NCBI RefSeq assembly: GCF_003478995.1
Contig: NZ_QUGI01000006.1
Coordinates: 77,003-141,002, forward strand
Reading direction: 5' to 3'
Source of the DNA: Pseudoflavonifractor sp. AF19-9AC
GTDB taxonomy: Bacteria; Bacillota; Clostridia; Oscillospirales; Oscillospiraceae
DNA: 64,000 nt
Position numbers and translations under genes: made by a program. The notes beneath the pieces are model-generated. The model did no database searches and had not been told where the DNA came from. It worked only from the letters and a program-made list of their open reading frames with translations. Positions 8,368 to 16,637 of the stretch are shown here, one piece after another (positions within the stretch are counted from its first letter, which is position 1; each line of letters starts with the position of its first letter).

Positions 8368-8745
8368 GTGGCAAATGTGGAACTGGATGAACTGGCCTCG
8401 GCTGTTATGGCGGAACTGGAGGAGTATGCCCAGTACACTGCCGAGGCATTGAAGGAATCCGTTAAGGAGGCCGGTACTGCAGTCCGGGATCATCTGCGCA
8501 GCAACTCCCCCAGAGACAGCGGTGACTACGCCAAGAGCTGGACGGTAAAGGTGACCGAAATGCCCCACGGCAGTAAGGTGCTGGTTCATTCCCGGAACCG
8601 CTATCAGCTGACCCACCTGTTGGAGTACGGTCACGCCAAACGAGGTGGCGGTCGTGTGGCGGCACAGCCCCATATCGCCGCTGCCCAGACTGTGGGAGAA
8701 GAAGTGCTGAATCAGGAACTGCAGCGGAGGCTCTCGAATGGATGA
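8368..8745 (+). CDS. HK97 gp10-like tail-completion protein
   Basis: A protein of about 125 aa. AAAGGAGG ends at 8358, so GTG 8368 has the best spacing; TTG 8362 is only three bases from the site. The long N-terminal helix with VKEAGTAVRDHLRSNSPRDSG and the YQLTHLLEYGHAKRGGGRV block is typical of gp10/tail-terminator-associated proteins of HK97-like phages. It overlaps the next gene by 8 bases. Confidence 0.85.
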   Translation: MANVELDELASAVMAELEEYAQYTAEALKESVKEAGTAVRDHLRSNSPRDSGDYAKSWTVKVTEMPHGSKVLVHSRNRYQLTHLLEYGHAKRGGGRVAAQPHIAAAQTVGEEVLNQELQRRLSNG

Positions 8746-9043
8746 TCTGAAATCTACCTTAGAGGCTACCGGATTTCCTGTGGCCTACCACCATTTTGCA
8801 GAGGGAGAGGCGGTTAATCCGCCTTTTCTCTGTTATTACGCACGAAGCTCCCACAACTTCTTTGCAGATGATGCAGTTCACCATCCTATCATCGCCTATC
8901 TGGTGGAACTTTACACAGAGCAGAAAGACCCCCATACAGAGGCGATGGTGGAGAATGCTCTTGCTGCCTACGGGTGGGAAAAGAGCGAAACCTATCTTGA
9001 GTCTGAAAGACTCTATGAAATTCTGTATGAAATCGAGGTGTGA
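8738..9043 (+). CDS. Minor tail / tail-completion protein
   Basis: A 101-aa protein located between the gp10-like gene and the major tail protein, the slot of the tail terminator or completion protein. The FPVAYHHFAEGEAVNPPFLCYY start and the two-strand, two-helix pattern fit small siphophage tail-completion proteins. The assignment is mainly positional. Confidence 0.7.
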   Translation: MDDLKSTLEATGFPVAYHHFAEGEAVNPPFLCYYARSSHNFFADDAVHHPIIAYLVELYTEQKDPHTEAMVENALAAYGWEKSETYLESERLYEILYEIEV

Positions 9044-9046
9044 TCC

Positions 9047-9619
9047 ATGGCAGATAACAAAGTCAAATTCGGACTGAAAAATGTCCACTACGCGCCCATT
9101 ACCTCTACGGAGGGTGGAACAGCAGTCTTTGGGACGCCGGTCCCCATCCCCGGTGCGGTCAATCTCTCCCTGGATGCAGCGGGAGATACCAGCAGCTTTT
9201 ATGCCGATAACATGGCATATTTTGTCACCGCCGCCAACGATGGGTACAGCGGCACTCTGGAGATGGCCCTCATCCCCGACAGTTTCCGCAAGGATGTTCT
9301 GGGTGAAGTGGAGGATGCCACCGATAAGGTTTTGGTGGAAAACTCCGCTGCCGAGGGAAAAAACTTTGCTTTCCTTTTTGAGTTTTCCGGTGACCAAAAG
9401 GCTACCCGTCATGTGCTGTACAACTGCACCGCTACCCGTCCTTCCATGTCCAGTGCTACAACCACCAACACGAAGGAGCCTACCACCGACACACTGAGTC
9501 TTACGGCCTCGCCTTTAGCAAACGGAAATGTGAAGGCAAAAACCACAGCGGAAACCACACCTGCTGCCTATGACAACTGGTTCAAAACCGTCTGGCAGCC
9601 TGCAGAATTGGAGGGATAA
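9047..9619 (+). CDS. Major tail protein (tail tube subunit)
   Basis: A protein of 190 aa starting four bases after the previous stop. The N-terminal KFGLKNVHYAPIT, GAVNLSLDAAGD and the YSGTLEMALIPDSF strand match the phi13/lambda-V-like major tail family. The Thr-rich tail (SATTTNTKEPTTDTLSL) looks like a short surface-exposed addition. Hexamers of this protein stack into the tail tube. Confidence 0.9.
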   Translation: MADNKVKFGLKNVHYAPITSTEGGTAVFGTPVPIPGAVNLSLDAAGDTSSFYADNMAYFVTAANDGYSGTLEMALIPDSFRKDVLGEVEDATDKVLVENSAAEGKNFAFLFEFSGDQKATRHVLYNCTATRPSMSSATTTNTKEPTTDTLSLTASPLANGNVKAKTTAETTPAAYDNWFKTVWQPAELEG

Positions 9620-9622
9620 GCA

Positions 9623-9982
9623 ATGGTCAGAACTATTACCGTTGATGGCAAGGAGGTCACCTTCCGTGCCAGCGCCGCCATTCCCCGGATGTATCGGATG
9701 AAGTTCCGCCGGGACATCATGCAGGATATGCGGGAAATCGATCAGGCCACCAGAGGTCGCTCCATCCCGCCCCGGCTTTTGGAGGCTTTTGAGAATATGG
9801 CCTTTCTCATGGCGAAACACGCAGATCCCAAGGGGGTTCCAGACACAGTGGAGGCATGGCTGGACGGCTTTGAAACCTTCTCCATCTATGAGATTTTTCC
9901 AATCATTGCCGAGTTGTGGGCGGTCAATATGGAGACGGTGGCGGATTCTAAAAAAAAATTCGCAGCAGCGAACGGGAAATGA
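9623..9982 (+). CDS. Tail assembly chaperone (G-type, zero-frame product)
   Basis: A protein of 119 aa beginning three bases after the tail tube gene, in the place of lambda gpG. It has an N-terminal beta hairpin, then helices, and ends KKKFAAANGK. The three Lys codons form a run of nine A (9950-9958), a slippery site that lets ribosomes enter the overlapping downstream frame. It keeps the tape measure protein soluble during tail assembly and is not part of the virion. Confidence 0.85.
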   Translation: MVRTITVDGKEVTFRASAAIPRMYRMKFRRDIMQDMREIDQATRGRSIPPRLLEAFENMAFLMAKHADPKGVPDTVEAWLDGFETFSIYEIFPIIAELWAVNMETVADSKKKFAAANGK

Positions 9983-10143
9983 CAACCGCATTGTTCTTGC
10001 TGCGGGTGGCGCAGCTTGGCATCCCCATCCGGGATTTGGAGTTGCTGTCCATTGGCATGGTTTCGGATATGTTTACCGAGGCCTGCAATGACCAGTGTTC
10101 CTATCATGAAATCGCCACCCAGGAGGACTTCGATGCGTTTTAA
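9623..10143 (+). CDS. Tail assembly chaperone GT fusion made by -1 frameshift
   Basis: After the A9 run a -1 shift gives IRSSEREMTTALFLLRVAQ and continues to SYHEIATQEDFDAF, ending at TAA 10141-10143, immediately ahead of the tape measure gene. The downstream frame has no well-placed start of its own (an ATG at 9979 exists without a clear ribosome binding site). A G/GT pair joined by frameshifting between tail tube and tape measure genes is a widely conserved feature of long-tailed phages. The join is read-through of the slippery heptamer A AAA AAA within 9950-9958. Confidence 0.8.
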
Positions 10144-10155
10144 GGAGGTGCGCTT

Positions 10156-11913
10156 TTGGCCAGCAAAATCAAAGGCATTGTCGTAGAAATTGGCGGCGAC
10201 ACTACCAAATTGGACAAGGCGCTGCAGACGATAAACAAGGACCTGCGCAGCACCCAGTCGGATTTAAGCGAGATCGACCGCCTGCTCAAGCTGGACCCCA
10301 AAAATGTCACGCTTCTGGCACAGAAGCAGAAAAGCCTGACGGATGCGGTGACCGCCACCCAAAAGAAGCTGGATACCCTTCGGGCTGCCGCTGATCAGGC
10401 TGAGGAGGCTCTGAGAAAGGGCGCCATGACCGGAGAGCAGTATGATGCCTTGGAACGGGAGATCATCCGGGTGGAGCACAGCCTGAAAAGCCTGGAGGAA
10501 CAGGCGGCGGATACCAAACGGAAAATGGAGAGCATGGGGATGAGCGCGGCAGAGATCTCCGAAAAAACCGGTTCTCTGGCGGATAAGACACGAGGACTGT
10601 CGGTGGGGATCGCTGCCGTTGGCGCTGCCGCCCTGGCGACCATTCCCGCCACTGAGGAATTTCGCGACTCCATGTCCATGCTGGAGAGCAATGTGGTTGC
10701 GGCAGGGGCAAGCATGGATTTTGCCCAGGAGGCATTCAAACGCTTTCATGCGGTGTCCGGGGAGATCGACAGCAGCGTGGAGGCGCTGTCCAACCTGCTG
10801 CAGACCGGATTCAATGAAAATCAGATGGCACTGGCGGTGGATGCACTGTCCGGCGCCGTGGTTCGGTTTCCCGACACGCTGAAGATCGAGAGTCTCGCAG
10901 ACAGCCTGCAGGAAACCATTTCCACCGGCACAGCCACCGGTCAGTTTGCAGAACTGTTGGACCGTCTGGGCATCGGTGCGGATAACCTTACCGCCGCCAT
11001 GGAGGGGGTCAGCGGCGAGGCGGCCCGCCAGAATGTGGCGCTGTCCTTTCTGGCCTCCACAGGCCTTGCCCAGAGCTATGAGGCGTGGCGGCAGGAAAAT
11101 CAGGTGATGGTGGAAAGCCGCAATGCTCAGATTGAACTGCAGGAGCAGATGGCGCAGCTGGCAGAGTCCATTATCCCGTTGGCAACCCGAGTGACGGAGT
11201 TGGCAACACAGTTTCTCAACTGGTTCAACTCCCTGTCCACCGGAGGCAAGACCGCTGTTGTTGTATTGGCGGCGATTGTTGCGTCCATCAGTCCGGCGCT
11301 GACCGCCATCTCCAGCCTCTCCAATATCATCGCCCATGCCGGTACCATCTTCACGGTAGCCAATGCGAAGATCCTGATCATCGTCGCTGCAATTGCCGCC
11401 CTGGTATTTGTGGTCAGTCAGTTGGCAGGAGCCTGGCAGAATATGAATGGGTTGGAAAAGGTGGTGGCGGTTCTGGGCATCCTGGCGGCTGCAGCATTTA
11501 CTGCCGCTGTAGCGGTAGGCGCCTTCCAAAGCGCCGCCACACTGGGTATTGCCGCCATTGCCATTGCCGCCGGTGTGGCTGCGGTTATGGTTGCGGTGAA
11601 CAGCGCACAAAGTCGTGCCAATCAGCTGCAGCAGCAGATGAACAGTATCCCCAAGCTGGCAGACGGCGCGGTCATTGCCCCCAACAAACCGTTTCTTGCC
11701 ATGCTGGGTGACCAGACCGGTGGCACCAACATCGAAACGCCCCTCTCTACCATGAAACAGGCATTTTCTGAAACCCTGGGCGAACACGGCGCATCTTCCG
11801 GCGGAACACTGTACGCCACCATGCAGGTGGACGGTGTTACCTTTGCCCGACTGGTGGCTCCGTATATGGATCGGGAGAATCTTCGCCGGGGCGTTTCCCT
11901 TGTGGAGGGTTGA
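10156..11913 (+). CDS. Tail tape measure protein
   Basis: A protein of 585 aa from TTG 10156, with AAGGAGGTG at 10142-10150. Its start (KIKGIVVEIGGDTTKLDKAL) is the classic tape measure N-terminus, followed by coiled coil to about residue 145, alternating helices, then hydrophobic segments near residues 155-175 and 370-480. Tail length scales with this protein; 585 aa would predict a short tail (below about 100 nm by the usual ratio, inference). The C-terminus ends GVSLVEG and overlaps no structural gene. Confidence 0.93.
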   Translation: MASKIKGIVVEIGGDTTKLDKALQTINKDLRSTQSDLSEIDRLLKLDPKNVTLLAQKQKSLTDAVTATQKKLDTLRAAADQAEEALRKGAMTGEQYDALEREIIRVEHSLKSLEEQAADTKRKMESMGMSAAEISEKTGSLADKTRGLSVGIAAVGAAALATIPATEEFRDSMSMLESNVVAAGASMDFAQEAFKRFHAVSGEIDSSVEALSNLLQTGFNENQMALAVDALSGAVVRFPDTLKIESLADSLQETISTGTATGQFAELLDRLGIGADNLTAAMEGVSGEAARQNVALSFLASTGLAQSYEAWRQENQVMVESRNAQIELQEQMAQLAESIIPLATRVTELATQFLNWFNSLSTGGKTAVVVLAAIVASISPALTAISSLSNIIAHAGTIFTVANAKILIIVAAIAALVFVVSQLAGAWQNMNGLEKVVAVLGILAAAAFTAAVAVGAFQSAATLGIAAIAIAAGVAAVMVAVNSAQSRANQLQQQMNSIPKLADGAVIAPNKPFLAMLGDQTGGTNIETPLSTMKQAFSETLGEHGASSGGTLYATMQVDGVTFARLVAPYMDRENLRRGVSLVEG

Positions 11914-11915
11914 AT

Positions 11916-12305
11916 ATGCAAATTGTAATGGACAATATTACCTACCGCCTGCGGGTGAAAATGGGTTCCCTGGAGGAGTCCTTCCGCATTGAGGACGGTC
12001 CCAATGCGGACACACTGCTTACCGGTGAGGAAAGCCGGGATATTATCGGCACCTACTACGAACACAAGCTGAGCATAGAACCGGATCCCCGGTACTACCA
12101 GGATTATCTGGACTTCTACCGGGCTATTTCCGCTCCGGTAGACAGTCACACCATCACACTGCCACATGAGAATGGCACCATCACCTATGCCGCCATGGTT
12201 AACTCCGGGCGGCACAGCATAAAAGACCGCATTGGTACCACTAGCCGCTTTACCGGCCTGACGGTGACCTTCAAGGCAAAGGCGCCGCAACGCGCGCCTG
12301 AGTGA
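11916..12305 (+). CDS. Distal tail region protein, unassigned
   Basis: A protein of 129 aa from ATG 11916 (a TTG at 11910 lies in the end of the tape measure gene). It is beta-rich with no motif I can name. Its place, between the tape measure and the large tail-tip gene, is that of a distal-tail protein or baseplate hub adaptor, though it is shorter than a typical Dit protein. Confidence 0.6.
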   Translation: MQIVMDNITYRLRVKMGSLEESFRIEDGPNADTLLTGEESRDIIGTYYEHKLSIEPDPRYYQDYLDFYRAISAPVDSHTITLPHENGTITYAAMVNSGRHSIKDRIGTTSRFTGLTVTFKAKAPQRAPE

Positions 12306-12314
12306 GGAGAGACT

Positions 12315-14540
12315 ATGGGAAGAAACAAAATCATATACCGCGGCAAAACCTTCACGAAGCTGCGCTCCGGCAACTGCTATCTGGTGACCTCACTGCCCTA
12401 TTCCGAGCTAGAGGCCAATACGCTGAGTGTGACGGTGGAAAGCGATGATCGTACACTGACAGAGTTCAACCGAGGAGATCCTCTGGTATATCACTATCGC
12501 AATCGCCAGGTGGGGACCTTCTATGTCCAGGACATTCAGCGCATTGCAACCAATCAGTATGAGTTTCACGCCACCTCCGCCATTGGTATTCTCAGTGAGG
12601 GCAAGCACTACGGCGGCATCTACACTGGTCAGACGGCCCAGGAGGTGATTGCAGATCTCTGCGGCAGTGTTCCCCACACAGTCAAAAAAGGGCTGCAAGG
12701 GGTCAAGCTATATGGCTGGCTCCCCATTGCCACTTCCCGGGAAAACTTGGCCCAGGTGCTTTTTGCCATGGGTGCCACCGTGACGACAGATCTGGATGGA
12801 GTGCTGCACATCGAGGGAATCTGGGATGGATTCAGCGGCGTCACAGGCGCCAATCGGCTTTGCATCGGCTCCAAGGTGGCGTATGGGACCAAGGTGACCC
12901 AGGTGAGCATTACAGAGCATCAGTATATCGCCATTGGAGAAGCCAAGAACCTATTTGAAGGTACCACAGAGTATGGCGATATGATCACCTTTGACGAGCC
13001 CATGTTTGACCTTGTGGCATCGGGGTTCACCATTTTGGAGAGCAATGCAAACTACGCCAGAGTATCGGCGGGCAGCGGCACTCTGGCAGGAAAGCCTTAC
13101 ACCCACAATACCCGCACGGTAATCCGTTCTGTGACCTCTTCTGACCGCCCCAATGTCAAGGCGGTGGAGGAGGCCACATTAGTCTCCCTGGCCAATTCAA
13201 CCGCTGTGGCAGATCGCATGGCTGACTACTATCAGTGTATCCAGACTGTTGAAGCACCGACCATTTACACTGGTGAACGGCCCGGGGATCGCAGATATAT
13301 CTTCCACCCCTATGACTGTAAAACGGTGGATGCCTGTGTCAAAAGCGTTGACATTAACATCTCCAATACCTTGAAGGCCCGGGAGAAAAGCCTGGTGGGC
13401 TTTGTCCCCTCTCAGTCTGGCGAGGTGGAGTATTTCGACTATCGGGAGATTATCGACCGGGATAGCACATGGACTGTACCGGAGGGGATCACAGTAATTC
13501 GTGTGGTCCTCATCGGCGGCGGTCAGGGTGGATACTCTGGAAATCCCGGTGAAACCGCACCTAAACAAACCGTGATAACGGACACCTCGGAAGTGACCAA
13601 TGCCCGAACGAACTATATTGGGACCAATCCCACAGAGCCTGGGGAAGGTGGTGCCCCAGGTGCTGCGGGCCATGGCGGCAATGTGTGGCAAACGACACTG
13701 GATGTGCAGCCAGGGCAGGTATTCTCCATCACCATCGGCAAAGGCGGCTCCGGCGGCGCAGCAGGGATGGAGACGCTAGAAGGCACCAATGGAACGGATA
13801 CTGTATTTGGAGAACTATCTTCTGCCGAGGGCGGCGTCCTCCCTGGGGGATTTCTGGAGGAGTTTGAAGGCCAGCTCTATGCCTGCCAGGGAGGCCAGGG
13901 CATCTCCGGTGGTCGTGGTGCCGGGCGGGCCAGAAATGAGGAAGGATATTGGGCCGACATTCCCGGCGCAACCATCACCGTCAACGGAGTGACCTATGTT
14001 TGCGGCAATCAGGGTGAAAGCCTGGAGGACAGCGGAGGCAGTTACAGTGCAGACTACGGTTACCGGGAATCCACCTCTCAGGGTGGTTATGGAGGCGGCC
14101 CCGCCTACGGAGCCAACGGCAATCATGGTCAGTCCGGATACGCCAGAGTCTACTCCACCAGTGTATCCAGCAAAGGCGGCTCCGGTGGTGCGGGAGCAGA
14201 CGCCTTGCCGCCGCCCAAGGAAACCGTGTATGGAAAGGGGGGCATGGGCGGCAACGGCGGCGGTGGCGGCGGCAGTTCCGGCAGCGGTGTGTCCTCCTGC
14301 CGTGTGCAGAAGAAGTGGGATTCTTCCAGCGGCAGCTATGTGGTCACAGTTAAAACTGCCAGTATCTATGCCACTGCGGCTACACCTGCCAGCGGTGGAA
14401 AAGGCAGCAGCGGCGGTGAGGGTGCCGATGGCTGTGTGATTATCTACTATCGAAAGCCAAAGCCGGTACAGGCTGGGGCGGTCATGGATCGCGAAGGACA
14501 GTTTGTTCTGGACCGCCTTGGCAGATTACGCATTGTCTGA
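12315..14540 (+). CDS. Tail-tip protein with glycine-rich domain
   Basis: A protein of 741 aa. Residues 1 to about 370 look like a tail-associated baseplate/Tal-type fold (LVTSLPYSELEANTLSVTV, GTFYVQDIQR, SREKNLAQVLFAMGA-like region). From about residue 395 a glycine-rich region begins with WTVPEGITVIRVVLIGGG, a known entry strand of glycine-rich domains, and runs to WCVIIYYRK-like strands near residue 710. Gly-rich stretches (GGMGGNGGGGGG) suggest packed polyglycine helices as in phage adhesin tips. It is the best candidate for the receptor-binding protein. The domain limits are estimates. Confidence 0.8.
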   Translation: MGRNKIIYRGKTFTKLRSGNCYLVTSLPYSELEANTLSVTVESDDRTLTEFNRGDPLVYHYRNRQVGTFYVQDIQRIATNQYEFHATSAIGILSEGKHYGGIYTGQTAQEVIADLCGSVPHTVKKGLQGVKLYGWLPIATSRENLAQVLFAMGATVTTDLDGVLHIEGIWDGFSGVTGANRLCIGSKVAYGTKVTQVSITEHQYIAIGEAKNLFEGTTEYGDMITFDEPMFDLVASGFTILESNANYARVSAGSGTLAGKPYTHNTRTVIRSVTSSDRPNVKAVEEATLVSLANSTAVADRMADYYQCIQTVEAPTIYTGERPGDRRYIFHPYDCKTVDACVKSVDINISNTLKAREKSLVGFVPSQSGEVEYFDYREIIDRDSTWTVPEGITVIRVVLIGGGQGGYSGNPGETAPKQTVITDTSEVTNARTNYIGTNPTEPGEGGAPGAAGHGGNVWQTTLDVQPGQVFSITIGKGGSGGAAGMETLEGTNGTDTVFGELSSAEGGVLPGGFLEEFEGQLYACQGGQGISGGRGAGRARNEEGYWADIPGATITVNGVTYVCGNQGESLEDSGGSYSADYGYRESTSQGGYGGGPAYGANGNHGQSGYARVYSTSVSSKGGSGGAGADALPPPKETVYGKGGMGGNGGGGGGSSGSGVSSCRVQKKWDSSSGSYVVTVKTASIYATAATPASGGKGSSGGEGADGCVIIYYRKPKPVQAGAVMDREGQFVLDRLGRLRIV

Positions 14541-14551
14541 GGAGGATCTCA

Positions 14552-14722
14552 ATGACACAGGAAGAGTTTAATGCCATGCTGATAGCAGCAAAACCCACAT
14601 TGAAAACCTTGCTTCAGGAACTGTTGGCGGAGGGATTGGAAGGTGGCTATTATACCAGCAAGTATTCCGGCGAAGAGATGGATGCCTTGCTGGATAAAAT
14701 TTCTGCACTTCCCGGTGCATGA
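14552..14722 (+). CDS. Small phage protein, 56 aa
   Basis: A short gene from ATG 14552 with GAGGAGGATC directly upstream and TGA at 14720-14722. The predicted protein (MTQEEFNAMLIAAKPTLKTL at its start) is acidic and helical, ending ALLDKISALPGA. It sits between the tail-tip and holin genes, where siphophages of Firmicutes keep short tail-fibre-associated or XkdX-like proteins. It resembles none of them closely enough for a name. Confidence 0.7.
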   Translation: MTQEEFNAMLIAAKPTLKTLLQELLAEGLEGGYYTSKYSGEEMDALLDKISALPGA

Positions 14723-14739
14723 TACGAGGAGGAGTTAAA

Positions 14740-15156
14740 ATGAAAGAATTCTGGAATACCATTCAGCTAGTGATTGCCGCAATTGGCGGATGGCTGGGCT
14801 GGTTCCTGGGCGGCTGTGACGGTCTGCTCTATGCCCTGATTGCCTTTGCGGTGGTGGATTATCTCACCGGCATCATGTGTGCTATCGTGGACAAGAAGCT
14901 GTCCAGTGCAGTGGGGTTCAAGGGTATCTTCAAGAAGGTGCTGATCTTCGTGCTGGTGGGTATCGCCAATATCCTGGATGTGCAGGTTATTGGCAACGGC
15001 AGCGTTTTGCGAACTGCAGTTATTTTCTTCTACATCTCTAATGAGGGCATCTCCCTTCTGGAAAACGCCAGCCATTTAGGATTGCCCATCCCTGCTCCCA
15101 TCAGGAATGTCCTGCAGCAGCTCCATGACAGAGCGGAGGAAGGAGCGGTGAAATGA
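14740..15156 (+). CDS. Phage holin (toxin-secretion/phage-lysis holin type)
   Basis: A protein of 138 aa from ATG 14740 with GGAGG upstream. Three hydrophobic segments are visible (about residues 8-28, 31-50 and 68-98), with DYLTGIMCAI and SAVGFKGIFKKVLIF typical of the family 4_1 holins. It makes membrane lesions that release the endolysin. ATGA overlap with the amidase gene makes a two-gene lysis cassette. Confidence 0.92.
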   Translation: MKEFWNTIQLVIAAIGGWLGWFLGGCDGLLYALIAFAVVDYLTGIMCAIVDKKLSSAVGFKGIFKKVLIFVLVGIANILDVQVIGNGSVLRTAVIFFYISNEGISLLENASHLGLPIPAPIRNVLQQLHDRAEEGAVK

Positions 15157-15896
15157 ACCTGCACCAATGTTTTCTGACCGATAATCTCTGCTATCAGGCG
15201 GGAGAAAAAATGAAACCAAAGGGCATCATGGTCCACTCCACCGGTGCCAACAACCCCTCCCTCAAGCGGTATGTAGGCCCAGATGATGGCTTTCTTGGCG
15301 AAAATGTCTACGGCAACCACTGGAATACCGCCACACCGGGTGGGAGAAAGGCCTGCGTTCACGCGTTTATCGGCAAACTGGAGGACGGCACCATTGCCAC
15401 CTACCAGACGTTGCCCTGGGATTATCGAGGGTGGCATGCCGGTGGCAGCGCCAACAATACCCACATTGGCTTTGAGATCTGTGAAGATGATCTGACCGAC
15501 AAGGTGTATTTTCAGAAGGTCTATCGGGAGGCTGTGGAACTGTGCGCCTACCTCTGCAAGCAGTATGATCTGACCGAGCAGGACATCATCTGCCATAGTG
15601 AGGGCTACAAGAAGGGCATTGCCTCCAACCACGGTGATGTGATGCACTGGTTCCCCAAGCACAGCAAGAGCATGGATGCTTTCCGCGCGGAGGTGAAGGC
15701 GGAACTGGACCGTTTGGAGAAGTCCCTTGCGGACAACACCGCGGCCAGCTGGTCTGCCGATGCAGTAAACTGGGCGGTGTCCAGCGGTCTCATGGCTGGA
15801 GATGCCAACGGAAATCTGATGCTCCGCAGCCCACTGACCCGAGAGCAGTTCTGCGTGATGCTCAAACGGTATCACGATCAATTTCATACGGCATGA
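15153..15896 (+). CDS. Endolysin: N-acetylmuramoyl-L-alanine amidase with SLH-like tail
   Basis: A protein of 247 aa. Residues 20-170 form an amidase_2/PGRP-type domain: GIMVHST with zinc ligand His28, NTHIGFEICED, and the IICHSEG and DVMHWFP blocks (His148 and about His165). It cuts the amide bond between muramic acid and the stem peptide. Residues about 200-240 (WSADAVNWAVSSGLMAGDAN then LTREQFCVMLKRY) match an S-layer homology repeat, here a single copy that could bind secondary cell-wall polymer. No signal peptide is present, so export depends on the upstream holin. Confidence 0.9.
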   Translation: MNLHQCFLTDNLCYQAGEKMKPKGIMVHSTGANNPSLKRYVGPDDGFLGENVYGNHWNTATPGGRKACVHAFIGKLEDGTIATYQTLPWDYRGWHAGGSANNTHIGFEICEDDLTDKVYFQKVYREAVELCAYLCKQYDLTEQDIICHSEGYKKGIASNHGDVMHWFPKHSKSMDAFRAEVKAELDRLEKSLADNTAASWSADAVNWAVSSGLMAGDANGNLMLRSPLTREQFCVMLKRYHDQFHTA

Positions 15897-15901
15897 CTAA
15901 C

Positions 15902-15943
15902 TGCCCACCGGAGAGAAACTCTCTGGTGGGCAATATTTTTTTG
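15902..15943 (+). terminator. Terminator after the lysis cassette
   Basis: TGCCCACCGGAGAG pairs with CTCTCTGGTGGGCA and is followed by ATATTTTTTT. It ends the late structural transcript. Confidence 0.85.
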
Positions 15944-15963
15944 CGTATTTCCCTCATAATCGT

Positions 15964-16012
15964 CCCTTCCTTTGGCTGTAAAGTGAGAAATGTTTTATGA
16001 CCAAAGGAAGGG
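15964..16012 (+). promoter_or_regulatory. 12-bp perfect dyad covering the ribosome binding site
   Basis: CCCTTCCTTTGG (15964-15975) and CCAAAGGAAGGG (16001-16012) are exact inverted repeats 25 bp apart. The right arm contains the AAAGGAAGG ribosome binding site of the next gene. In RNA the hairpin would hide that site; in DNA the 49-bp dyad could be an operator or a recombinase half-site pair. Confidence 0.55.
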
Positions 16013-16019
16013 GCTTGTT

Positions 16020-16418
16020 ATGACAGAAGCCGAAAAGCTCAAAATCCATAAACTGAGGCAGGAGGGGCTGGGGTATAAGAAAATCGCCGCCGCCCTGGCC
16101 CTGCCGGTCAACAGCGTGAAAACCTACCTCCGCCGCCATCCCGCTGGAGAGAATGCCGCTGCCGTTCCAGATGTCTGCGAGAGGTGCGGGAAGCCCATCG
16201 TCCAGGTACCCCACCGAAAACGAAAACGGTTCTGCTCGGACTCGTGCCGCATCTCTTGGTGGAACGCACACCCAGACAAGGGCGGGAAGCGGACACTCCA
16301 CACCTTTACCTGCACTTACTGCGGACGCTCGTTTCAAAGCGGTGCGAAAGGCCGGCGTTACTGCTCCCGCATCTGCTACACCGCAGCTCGGAAAAAGGTG
16401 GTGAGCGCCGATGGATGA
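16020..16418 (+). CDS. HTH plus double zinc-finger protein of the recombinase operon
   Basis: A protein of 132 aa from ATG 16020. Residues 5-40 form a sigma-region-4-like HTH (LRQEGLGYKKIAAALALPVN), followed by two cysteine modules, CERCGKP...FCSDSCR and CTYCGRSF...YCSRICY. It heads a four-gene operon with overlapping genes that ends in two serine recombinases. Genes like this commonly accompany recombinases in clostridial mobile elements; a role in control or directionality is inference. Confidence 0.75.
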   Translation: MTEAEKLKIHKLRQEGLGYKKIAAALALPVNSVKTYLRRHPAGENAAAVPDVCERCGKPIVQVPHRKRKRFCSDSCRISWWNAHPDKGGKRTLHTFTCTYCGRSFQSGAKGRRYCSRICYTAARKKVVSADG

Positions 16419-16605
16419 GCTGTACCAGCGTTTGACCGCTTACCAGACCGCCATGAGCCTTGCCAGGAATATGCTCCGGCAGGACATCATCAGCGAGGAT
16501 GACTACCGCGAAATTGATACAATTATCGCCAAAAAGTATGGGGTATCTTCGTGTAGCATATTCCGCTATGAAGGGCTGAAATTACTGGATAACAGGCCCC
16601 GTTAG
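16411..16605 (+). CDS. Small SHOCT-like protein
   Basis: A protein of 64 aa overlapping the previous gene by 8 bases. The segment ARNMLRQDIISEDDYREID is the short helical pattern of SHOCT-like domains (a helix, a turn after an acidic ED, a second helix). It has no catalytic motif. Its position between a HTH/zinc-finger gene and a recombinase suggests a small partner of the integration machinery. Confidence 0.65.
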   Translation: MDELYQRLTAYQTAMSLARNMLRQDIISEDDYREIDTIIAKKYGVSSCSIFRYEGLKLLDNRPR

Positions 16606-16637
16606 AGGTAATATGCACTAGACAAGGAGGTGCCGGA

